From NCBI GenBank assembly GCA_022925895.1, contig JAKSYS010000190.1:1-64000 (forward strand): 64,000 nucleotides of DNA, written 5' to 3'. Made by a program: the position numbers and the translations under genes. How positions within the stretch are numbered: the stretch's first letter is position 1; the number at the start of each line of letters is the position of its first letter. Source of the DNA: Fragilaria crotonensis. Lineage: Eukaryota; Bacillariophyta; Fragilariophyceae; Fragilariales; Fragilariaceae. Under the pieces are notes generated by a model, which saw only the letters and a program-made list of their open reading frames with translations, made no database searches and was not told the origin of the DNA. Of the stretch, positions 56,179 to 64,000 are shown one piece after another.

Positions 56179-57621
56179 TCATCTATCAAGATTCTGCCCT
56201 TCATCAGCGAGTGAACTTTGTGCTCCAGCATCAGCAGGAGCGTCCGTGAGGCCGTCCTCTGTATCAACCACATCTGTCATCTCGTCCAAAGCCTGCAAGC
56301 GATTCCTTTGTCGACCAGCGAAGTAAACATAATACCCGAATGTTAGCAGAACAGTCATCCAGACAGCGGCAAGTTCTCTTGCAGCCACTAGTGCCACCTC
56401 TTCTTCGTGTTCTGTCAGTTTCAAAATGAAGTAAGCAAACAATCCGTGAAATACAATGGCAGGAAGTAACACCAAAGTCCGGGAATTCCCTTCCAAGTCT
56501 CGGGAACAAAGTCCAATCGATTGTACTGCAGCCAGTAAGGTATGCATAGGAAGGATGGCCAGTTTCCCAACAAGAATCGTACTACTCCGAACACTCAATT
56601 TATCGTCATTTTGAATGTACACAAAATTGTTCACCCAACCAAAGCCGGTTCCGACGGCAATCGCGGCGCAGGTAACGGCAGCTCCCGACGATGTCAAAGG
56701 TGGGGCTCCACTTGTGTGGGTTGTTGTTGGCAGCAGCGCTTGGCAATCTTCCCAATTCGGGGGACGAGTTGATGACGCGCTTGAAGCTCCACGTTGCTGT
56801 TGAGCAATAATGGCAAAACCTTGGTATTTGAGATACTCCTCCCACGCGCCAATAACGACAAAGGCTTGAATGCAGGTCCATACTTGGTTGGGATCCGTCG
56901 ACGCGAATTGGAGTGTTGACGAACTTGTGGTCGATAATAGTGGAGTCCAGTGCAGGAATCCCATCAGTCCGCTTTGAATCGTCGACCATGCTACCGACAG
57001 AGCTGTCCCCATGGCAAAGTAATGTATGGTGTGATTCAAACTTAGATCCAGGCGGTGGTATCGCCAGTAGATTGTATAGAGTATCACAGCAACTTCCAGA
57101 ATTAGTAAGAGTATCAACCCCCACGATGAAGATAGAAGTGCAGCGATCAGAGCGATGAAAATGAGCCCAACACATAAAGTACGGCTCCAACGAGTTACTT
57201 TGTGACAGTGTTCCACCAGGGTCGATTCAGGAGTTAAATCGTGGTAGAACGGATCCTCGTATTCGCCATCTGCTTGTGACCAACAACAAAAGCATGTAGC
57301 ACAAATTACATTCGGATAATGCATAATCACACCGCACACATGCCGTACCCTACGAAGGCAAGGGTGCAAAAATGGATCGTCCTTGACATTGTCCGCGGCG
57401 GCAGCACCAATGCTCATGGGATGAAAGCCCACCAGATTCACGTTTGTATCGCTTTCTCCATCAGTTTCATGTCTGTCATTGCCACAGTCGCCCTCCGTGG
57501 TCGTGGTATGCTTCTCTATCATGATTCGTCTCGGTGTACAGCCACCAACAAGGCGGTTGTGCAGGGTGTAGTGTTGCTTGCTCGCATCGAAGATGGAAGT
57601 CACAGTCTTCGGACTTGACAT
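56179..57621 (-). CDS. PrsW-like intramembrane protease family protein
   Basis: The protein has 480 residues: a long acidic cytosolic N-terminus with a Cys-rich patch (CATCFCCW) and eight or more hydrophobic segments. The four conserved PrsW/M82 motifs are in order: GAWEEYLKYQ (EExxK), GFGWVNNFVY, LPMHTLLAAVQSIG and PAIVFHGLFAYF. In bacteria PrsW cleaves anti-sigma factors; eukaryotic substrates are unknown. The Glu pair and two His residues that would be catalytic are present, but the usual Glu in the second motif is Asn here (WVNN for AxEN). The frame is clean. The membrane location is uncertain, since no organelle presequence is evident. Confidence 0.75.
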   Translation of the reverse strand: MSSPKTVTSIFDASKQHYTLHNRLVGGCTPRRIMIEKHTTTTEGDCGNDRHETDGESDTNVNLVGFHPMSIGAAAADNVKDDPFLHPCLRRVRHVCGVIMHYPNVICATCFCCWSQADGEYEDPFYHDLTPESTLVEHCHKVTRWSRTLCVGLIFIALIAALLSSSWGLILLLILEVAVILYTIYWRYHRLDLSLNHTIHYFAMGTALSVAWSTIQSGLMGFLHWTPLLSTTSSSTLQFASTDPNQVWTCIQAFVVIGAWEEYLKYQGFAIIAQQQRGASSASSTRPPNWEDCQALLPTTTHTSGAPPLTSSGAAVTCAAIAVGTGFGWVNNFVYIQNDDKLSVRSSTILVGKLAILPMHTLLAAVQSIGLCSRDLEGNSRTLVLLPAIVFHGLFAYFILKLTEHEEEVALVAARELAAVWMTVLLTFGYYVYFAGRQRNRLQALDEMTDVVDTEDGLTDAPADAGAQSSLADEGQNLDR

Positions 57622-58653
57622 GTGTGCTGGCGAACAAACGAAGTGCTTACTACCCCGAGTCTCAGTGCAAGGTACTGGTACTACTACCGGTAGTAGCTAC
57701 TCCAAGACTCCAAATACTATGATACGATGATATGGTCGCACAATCTCCTCTATACCACTATACCGGTAGACACAGAACTATACGTACGGGGATACATGTA
57801 CTGGTACTGGTTAGCGAGGGCAACTTGTCCTGGCATTTATTTAGACTGTACGGAGTACAAAAATACTACCGGGAATATCATAGGATGTACTGTACTGTGA
57901 TAAAAGTACGGTACAAATTGACGTATTGCTATACAGTACTTGCAGTACAGTACCACTGTGAGACATACGATGAGTCCAATGTACAGTAGTCTACTTGTAG
58001 TACACTACCTGACAATCAACTAACCATGAAATATCGAAATATCCACTGAACGAACCGTCATCCCACGTGACACGAGACCTTGAAGGCTGTAAACAACCTC
58101 ACAATCCACCAAAACACGCACAGAGATTCACTTTAAATGTTCATTTGCTTACTCTCTACAGGTCAACTCGTAGTATTGCATCACAATATTGCCAGCGAAG
58201 TCCTGACAGGCTACCGACTCATTGCTCTCCAGTACCTTCTTTACTTCATCGTTACATAAATGGATTCCATGGCGCCTACAGCAATACATATCTTGATACG
58301 TCGAATGCTATACTAATTGTTCGGTCGCCATCATAATGAAAGCAATAAGAGTAGTAACCTACTACAACCGCCAGAATAAGTACTCATGCTGTGAAATGAA
58401 TTTGGGATCCATCGCTTCCTCGACATGCGAGAACTTGGTGGATGCTGAATTAATTGGCCGTAATGAGACATGAGACCGTGCTTCAGATGAAAGACTCGAA
58501 AACTTGATCAAGTGAAAAGGTTGTGGGCACTCGATGCGGGGGTCCTATCGCATCATCTTGATATGACTTCGAATACACAAGCCCGCATTCCACATGTCAC
58601 GCTGTCATCGTCCTCTCGGCGGACTGCAAGTCATTCCTCTCCCGGGGAAAATT
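57622..58653. promoter_or_regulatory. GTAC-rich spacer upstream of the PrsW-like gene
   Basis: Sixteen GTAC tetramers occur in about 330 bp (57672-58002), along with the palindrome CTACTACCGGTAGTAG at about 57679. The rest, to 58653, has no gene. The stretch contains the PrsW-like promoter and the 3' side of the next minus-strand gene. Confidence 0.4.
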
Positions 58654-59457
58654 CTATTCCTTTTTGGCACCGGCCAATTCCAATCTCAACTCGTCCAAAA
58701 GTTTCCACGTTTGCAATTCCGACTCGGGTCCCGCGAAATGGTAGAACCCCACGAGACAAGCTTTGGGAGTAATGTATGCCACGAGGCGTGCCGAACATTT
58801 GTTGCCGTTCGCATGGAAAAGGGAACATCCTGGTGGAATGGGCACGGTGTCATCGTCACGACGGTCTGGTGGCGACTGGATAGTAAACACCGTGTGATTG
58901 AATTTCAACACGGCTCGTTGCGAGGAGAGTACGAGGGGTACTTGCTCCATTTCCGTATCTAGTGTAGAGTATTGGCCGGGATGTGGCAAAATCGAGAATC
59001 CATCAATTGAGAAAGCCCCGTGACTGTAAACAGATTTTGTATCCACGGCTCGATTCTTGACGAGTCGCCGGCATGCGACCGCCGTACAAAAGCCACCACT
59101 GGAAGGAGGTTTTAGTAACAAGCGCGTCACTAGAGCTTCCGGAGTGGAATTCGAAGTCAGTTTCACTAGAATGTTGTCCTTGTCTTGGTCATCATAACTG
59201 ACCCAAAATGACAAGGGCAACGACCGAATAATGTGTCGGATCGCTCGTGCATCGTCCTTCACGGACGTTTCGGTTGGTGGAATTGTTGTATTCCGCTGCA
59301 ACAACACAAGACGGGCCAGGGCCAGAACATCTTTGGGTTTCATGGAAGGCTTGTAATCGCCATTGTCTGTGAGAGATAACTCGGCAGATATCAATCGACT
59401 TAAGTCTACAGGCTTCAGTTCTACCTCTCGAGTGGCGTCGATACAACAGCTTGGCAT
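58654..59457 (-). CDS. protein of unknown function
   Basis: A clean frame of about 267 residues runs from MPSCCIDATREVELKPVD (59457); the frame remains open upstream to 59547, so a longer start is possible. It is a soluble, mixed alpha/beta composition without membrane spans or a signal peptide from the chosen start. It has a moderately Cys-rich start and segments LSFWVSYDDQDKDNILVKL, GFCTAVACRRLVKN and CSARLVAYITPKACLVGFYH. I recognise no domain. It shares an 819-bp divergent spacer with the sulfate-assimilation fusion gene, which may mean co-regulation, but that is speculation. Confidence 0.6.
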   Translation of the reverse strand: MPSCCIDATREVELKPVDLSRLISAELSLTDNGDYKPSMKPKDVLALARLVLLQRNTTIPPTETSVKDDARAIRHIIRSLPLSFWVSYDDQDKDNILVKLTSNSTPEALVTRLLLKPPSSGGFCTAVACRRLVKNRAVDTKSVYSHGAFSIDGFSILPHPGQYSTLDTEMEQVPLVLSSQRAVLKFNHTVFTIQSPPDRRDDDTVPIPPGCSLFHANGNKCSARLVAYITPKACLVGFYHFAGPESELQTWKLLDELRLELAGAKKE

Positions 59458-60276
59458 GGCGCAGATTCCAAACACCAAACTACAGCACTCGTAAAAGATA
59501 TGAGCGCAGATGTCAAAAGTCAAAACGCATGATGGGTCTATCAGCAATCAGTATATCACCATACGAGTGTATTCAGTCCTTAGTGCTGGATCAGTGCAAG
59601 TACTCAGTACCGCTGGTACTCCAGTACTTTAGTACACTAGGTACTCGCTACATCGTGCCAGGTACTTGTACTGGTACCTGGTACTCGGAGTACTCACCAG
59701 TCTCCAGTCGCCAGTCTCCAGTTGTACTGTGCTGTGTCGTACTGGAGCATCAGTTTATCGTTACATCCGTTAATGTCGGTCAGACGTGCATTCTGGGTAC
59801 TGTACAAATACAGTACAAGTAGTAGTCCAGCCTTGTTGGGACTTGAGACTCGAGAGTTGAGCGTTATGACCGACCAGATGCGCTTGAAAAGCATAGTCTT
59901 ATCTCTCGGTCCACAGTTAACACCGAGTTCTGCATTCCATTCCATCGTGGTTGCTTGCATTGGCTGTTACCTTGTACCTTCTCCACATCCTTAGCCCTAC
60001 TGCTATTATTGTTGGTTGATAGTTGTTGAACAGTATTCCATCGCAGTAAACCTACGCGCCTACAGGGACATGGCGAAATATGCATATGCTCCGTTGTCGA
60101 TTGTAAGTTTCTATTCGTCATTCTCAGTCGAGCATTGCTGCGGTTGAATTGAACTTTAATTTTGCCTGCACAACCTACTCCAGTACTCACCAAGTTCTAC
60201 GCCGCAGGACGAAAATCGTCGAAAGGCCTCGTCCGGGTCGTCAAATGACAACAATGACCATCTAGTCCAAGAACGC
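59458..60276. promoter_or_regulatory. divergent promoter region with dense GTAC cluster
   Basis: Sixteen GTAC tetramers lie within about 220 bp (59600-59816), where chance would give about one. Many are in AGTACT, GGTACC or TGTACT contexts, with a short tandem CCAGTCTCCAGTCGCCAGTC at about 59697-59720. The cluster sits between two divergent genes. No RNA gene was recognised. Confidence 0.45.
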
Positions 60277-63200
60277 ATGCCCATGTGTGTAGGCATTTGT
60301 GTCCTCTTGGCCATTGTCTACGTTTTGAGTCGCACTGGGGATCGTGATGCCATCATGGACGCACACCACCAAAACGTTCGCACGGGCGCTGCACCATCAG
60401 CCTTGCCTCCTGGGACAGCGCCAGTCGAGACGCCTCAAGTCGACTTGGACTCATTCAATACGACGACTGCTGCAACTTCGACTACCACTTCTTCATCTAC
60501 AACTTCGTCCTTGACGACTGCCGCGGATTGCAAGTGTCCCGAAACAGATTCCGATCTGCTCGGTGTTCTCCGCGAAAAGGCTCTGGCCAGTTCGCCTCCG
60601 CATATCATTGAATGTGCTGCTGCCAAGGCGGGAGAATCGCAGTCGGCCTGTCATCTGCCTCCCAAGGAGCGATACGCTGCCATCAACCAAAAGGGGGCCA
60701 CGCTGTGGATGACAGGATGTTCAGGGGCAGGAAAAACCACTATTGCGACGGCTTTGGAAGAGAAACTCGTCAAGGAGTATGGAAAGCATGTTTACCGTCT
60801 GGATGGTGATAACTTGAGGACAGGTTTGAATCGAGATTTGGGTTTCTCAGAAGCAGACCGCGCGGAAAGCGTACGACGTACCGGGGAATTGGCGACTCTT
60901 TTCAGCGACGCGGGTGTCATTACTTTGGTTGGTCTCATTTCACCCTATCGTGCCGACCGTGATGCAGTTCGTAAGCGTCATGAAGACCAAGGGATTCCTT
61001 TTTATGAAATATTTTTGGACGTTCCTGTCGACGAACTAAAGAAACGTGACCCCAAGGGACAGTATGCGCGTGTCGACAGTGGCGAACTCAAACATTTCAC
61101 ATGTATCGATGATCCGTACGAAGAACCCTTGCATCCTGAGATAACCCTCAAGACTCATGAACTCGAGATCAACGATTCTGTCAACATTTTGTTACGCACA
61201 CTCGAACGCGACGGCGTACTAATTGGCGCACCTAAGGTGGCTCCACATGGTTTGCCTAATCCAGATGGAGATACTATCATAGATTTGCACGTCCCAGATG
61301 ACCTAAAGAAGGAACGCCAGGAGGAAGCCAAGACATTGCCCAAGGTATTGATTACCGACATTGACCTTAACTGGTTGCAAACTATCGGCGAGGGTTGGGC
61401 GTCTCCACTCAAGGGTTTCATGAGGGAAGGAACGCTCCTCGAGACCTTGCACTTTAATTCCATTCTTGTCGATCCTTTCAACCTAACAGGTAACGTCGAT
61501 CGATTAGAGAGTCAAACTGACTTTGCCCACTTCTCGCCACACCCACCACCCATGCGCGTCAGCATGTCCTTGCCCATTACTCTTGCGTGCACGTCGTTTA
61601 CAAAGGATACCATCGAAGCGTCGGGAAAGGCTGCTGTGGCACTCGTCACTACGATGGGGAAGATCGTCGCCATTCTTAGGAATCCTGAAATCTATGAAAA
61701 CCGAAAGGAAGAGATCGTCACACGCATGTTTGGTGTGATCGATCCAGGTCATCCATATATTGCCAACATTTACAAGGGTGGCGATTTTTTGATTGGTGGC
61801 GAGGTCGAACTCTTGGATCGCATTACCTACAACGATGGACTCGACAAGTGGCGTAAGACTGCGACAGAACTGTTCGCTGAGTTCAAAGCCAAGGGCGCCG
61901 ACACGGTCTATGCATTTCAGACGCGCAATCCCACCCATTCTGGTCATGCCTACCTGATGCGGAGCGCCGGAGAAGATTTGCGCAAGCAAGGGTACAAGAA
62001 GCCCGTCTTATGGCTCAGTCCTCTTGGTGGATGGACAAAATCAGATGATGTGCCACTTGACGTTCGAGTCAAACAGCACGAACAAGTTTTGGAGGCCGGT
62101 ACCAGCCATCCTGGTGGTTTGGATCCCCTAACGACGGTCATGGCAATTTGGCCTGCTCCGATGGTGTATGCAGGACCGACGGAGGTTCAATTTCATGCAA
62201 AATCGCGACGTTGCGCTGGAGCCTCCTACTTTGTGGTTGGTCGTGATCCTGCCGGCATGAAGGGCTCGATGGAAGCTGCGACACATAAGGACGACGACTT
62301 GTACAATGGTGATCATGGACGCTATGTCTTGCAGCACTCTCCTGGCATTGGTGATATGAAGATGCTCTCCTTTGTGAAAGTCATGTACGACATTACTGAC
62401 AACGTCATGAAGGTTCCAGACGAATCCCGAATGCAAGATTTCATCTCCATTTCTGGCACGAAGATGAGATTGTTGGCCCACAATGGCGCCGTCCCCTGTA
62501 GTCCAACCAACATCCCTACTGACTTGGTCGAAGCGAACTGTATCCCCTCTGGTTTCATGGTCCCCAAGGGATGGGATGGTGTCGTAGATTACTACAAGCA
62601 CGCTGATGAACCTGAACGATGGATTCCATGGTCGCGTCCAATCGTGGAGGTACCTGCCGCTAGTCGCACTGCCAGCGATGGTCGCTTTGGCAGTATCACT
62701 TACCGCCTCAAGCACATGGATTACGATTCCTTCTGGCACGACGTTCCAATGAAACCATCTGGTGAAGATGAGACCATTATCAACCTTGTAACGGAAATCC
62801 CTTTGATGGTCACCGCCAAGATGGAAGTTCAAAAGGATCGGGCCAATAATGTCATTTCTCAGGATGTGAACAAGGACGGATCTGCCCGTCATTATACGTA
62901 TGGTACCCCGTTTTTCAATTATGGTTTGATTCCTCAAACGTGGGAAGATCCTTCCCTTCTGTCATCAGCTGGCAATGGTGGCGACAACGACCCGCTGGAT
63001 GTGATGGAATTTGGATCTGAACCCCTGCTCATGGGATCCATTACTCCGTGCCGTGTTTTGGGGTCCTTGGAGTTGATCGATGAGGGGGAGACTGATCACA
63101 AAGTCCTCTGTATTGCTTTGACGGACAAGGATGCTCCATCAATTCACAACATGGACGACTTGGAACGTGTCAAACCAGGCACCCTACTAAGATTGTTGGA

Positions 63201-63411
63201 TTGGTTGAAGCGCTACAAGACCTCGGACGGCAAGGGCGAGAATGCTTTGGCCTCTGATTCTCCGAAGACAGTGGCGGAAACACTCGCTGTTATTACGGAA
63301 ACACACAATCGATGGCGATCCCTATGCGGGCATGATGGAACAAGCCTTTCGTCGCTTTCCAGCAAAACAAAATCCTTCTGGCTCGACAGTCCGGGATGTC
63401 GCGGAAAGTAA
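60277..63411 (+). CDS. APS kinase / ATP sulfurylase / inorganic pyrophosphatase triple fusion
   Basis: One intron-free 1,044-residue protein covers sulfate activation. Residues 4-18 are a membrane span or signal anchor (CVGICVLLAIVYVL), then a Ser/Thr-rich linker. APS kinase (about 137-330) has the P-loop GCSGAGKTT at 146-154 and RLDGDNLRTGLNRDLGFS. ATP sulfurylase (about 350-795) has QTRNPTHSGH (near 548), GRDPAGMK and ISISGTKMR. Pyrophosphatase (about 800-1040) has the signature GDNDPLDVMEFG. The sulfurylase makes APS and pyrophosphate; the third domain removes the pyrophosphate and the first phosphorylates APS to PAPS. Such triple fusions are known in heterokont algae. The N-terminal anchor suggests entry to the secretory route or an organelle. 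The last 30 codons look unlike the family, so a late shift is possible. Confidence 0.93.
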   Translation: MPMCVGICVLLAIVYVLSRTGDRDAIMDAHHQNVRTGAAPSALPPGTAPVETPQVDLDSFNTTTAATSTTTSSSTTSSLTTAADCKCPETDSDLLGVLREKALASSPPHIIECAAAKAGESQSACHLPPKERYAAINQKGATLWMTGCSGAGKTTIATALEEKLVKEYGKHVYRLDGDNLRTGLNRDLGFSEADRAESVRRTGELATLFSDAGVITLVGLISPYRADRDAVRKRHEDQGIPFYEIFLDVPVDELKKRDPKGQYARVDSGELKHFTCIDDPYEEPLHPEITLKTHELEINDSVNILLRTLERDGVLIGAPKVAPHGLPNPDGDTIIDLHVPDDLKKERQEEAKTLPKVLITDIDLNWLQTIGEGWASPLKGFMREGTLLETLHFNSILVDPFNLTGNVDRLESQTDFAHFSPHPPPMRVSMSLPITLACTSFTKDTIEASGKAAVALVTTMGKIVAILRNPEIYENRKEEIVTRMFGVIDPGHPYIANIYKGGDFLIGGEVELLDRITYNDGLDKWRKTATELFAEFKAKGADTVYAFQTRNPTHSGHAYLMRSAGEDLRKQGYKKPVLWLSPLGGWTKSDDVPLDVRVKQHEQVLEAGTSHPGGLDPLTTVMAIWPAPMVYAGPTEVQFHAKSRRCAGASYFVVGRDPAGMKGSMEAATHKDDDLYNGDHGRYVLQHSPGIGDMKMLSFVKVMYDITDNVMKVPDESRMQDFISISGTKMRLLAHNGAVPCSPTNIPTDLVEANCIPSGFMVPKGWDGVVDYYKHADEPERWIPWSRPIVEVPAASRTASDGRFGSITYRLKHMDYDSFWHDVPMKPSGEDETIINLVTEIPLMVTAKMEVQKDRANNVISQDVNKDGSARHYTYGTPFFNYGLIPQTWEDPSLLSSAGNGGDNDPLDVMEFGSEPLLMGSITPCRVLGSLELIDEGETDHKVLCIALTDKDAPSIHNMDDLERVKPGTLLRLLDWLKRYKTSDGKGENALASDSPKTVAETLAVITETHNRWRSLCGHDGTSLSSLSSKTKSFWLDSPGCRGK

Positions 63412-63720
63412 ACTCATAGGCCCCGCTGGCATCGCCGGCTCTTGTATAGGAATGAATTGAGTGCCTTACAACTCTGTTTTTATGTCGAGGATCAATTCTA
63501 TTCGGTGCGTGCGCGGTTGTGTCACTAAATTAGATGCCGAAATCCAATGCAGCGGCCAAGTCTGTCTCCAACGAAGCATGCAGTGAAGGTTTACATTCGG
63601 CGTGTGATGTGACGAAAGTTGTGGGTCTCGCTTTTTGTTATTAATTAGAAGGATTATCTGCACGGTTCCACTACCGGGCTAAACTTTACGCTAGCGTTCT
63701 TCAAGTCATCCACGTTTCTT
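63412..63720. other. short convergent intergenic region
   Basis: 309 bp between the stop codons of two convergent sulfur genes. It should hold both 3' UTRs. No hairpin or gene stands out. Confidence 0.5.
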
Positions 63721-64000
63721 CTACTCTGCCTTGAGTGCAACGGCCTCATCCCACAAATTTTGAAATAAGGCTGTCGACAAGTATCGTTCTCCGAACGACG
63801 GGATGACGAGCACGATGCGCTTTCCCGCATTCTCCGGACGCCTTGCCACTTCCAAGGCCGCCACGACGGCAGCACCTGACGAGATACCACAAAAGATTCC
63901 CTCCTTGGTGGCCAGTTCTCGCGCCATTGCCATGGCAGTTTCACCGTCAACTTGAATGACTTCGTCAAGCAAGGACGTATCGGCATTGCCGGGAATGAAA
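63721..64000 (-). CDS. cysteine synthase (O-acetylserine (thiol)lyase), C-terminal part
   Basis: The gene runs off the right edge of the window, so only the last 93 codons or so are seen. [34 protein letters not shown] and [18 protein letters not shown] match the C-terminal part of cysteine synthase, a PLP enzyme that makes cysteine from O-acetylserine and sulfide. The GISSGAA stretch belongs to the PLP-phosphate environment of the family. It is convergent with the sulfate-activation fusion, putting the first and last steps of cysteine synthesis side by side. Organelle targeting cannot be judged without the N-terminus. Confidence 0.92.
   Translation of the reverse strand, partial: FIPGNADTSLLDEVIQVDGETAMAMARELATKEGIFCGISSGAAVVAALEVARRPENAGKRIVLVIPSFGERYLSTALFQNLWDEAVALKAE

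Overview
The window is nuclear DNA of a photosynthetic stramenopile, most likely a diatom. Reasons: short GT-AG introns (about 70-380 nt); a 1-deoxyxylulose-5-phosphate synthase whose ER signal peptide leads into an AFAP plastid-targeting motif; an APS kinase / ATP sulfurylase / pyrophosphatase triple fusion of the kind known from heterokont algae; and large secreted PhoX-like proteins and helicase-associated-repeat proteins typical of diatoms. I cannot name the species.

Layout. 0.8-5.8 kb: a membrane-anchored beta-propeller-like protein and an ATP23-type mitochondrial protease. 6.1-16.1 kb: a 7.4-kb LINE (coiled-coil ORF1; endonuclease, reverse transcriptase and RNase H in ORF2) lying exactly between two nearly identical 1.3-kb direct repeats. 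16.2-28.1 kb: host genes, namely two small membrane proteins (one with a 4-nt first coding exon), glycine cleavage T protein, a plastid membrane protein, a front-end desaturase with an extra N-terminal membrane domain, and plastid DXS. 28.2-34.1 kb: three tandem secreted PhoX/DUF839-like genes plus a duplicated 3' gene fragment.

34.5-47.6 kb is a nested transposon. The outer element has TIRs, a TA target duplication and a spliced DD39D-like transposase of about 880 codons. A 9.6-kb CACTA/Plavaka-like element with CAGGG ends and a 2-bp AT duplication interrupts that reading frame. The inner element carries its transposase, a Q-rich spliced gene and a gene with a candidate HxD...H Fe(II)/2-oxoglutarate oxygenase core. 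The oxygenase-like cargo is the most unusual thing in the window. 48.4-50.9 kb is a 5'-truncated LINE of another family.

52.3-64 kb: a helicase-associated-repeat protein with a Tudor-like segment, SURF1, a PrsW-like membrane protease, an unknown protein, and a sulfate-assimilation pair (the triple fusion converging on a cysteine synthase).

Two window-wide patterns matter for reading the annotation. Many otherwise good genes carry isolated one-base shifts, mostly single losses in homopolymers. The two 1.3-kb repeats differ by ten one-base losses, all in the left copy, so residual long-read assembly error is the likely cause and most apparent frameshifts should not be taken as decay. Several intergenic spacers, especially divergent promoters, are very rich in GTAC (16 copies in about 220 bp at 59.6-59.8 kb).
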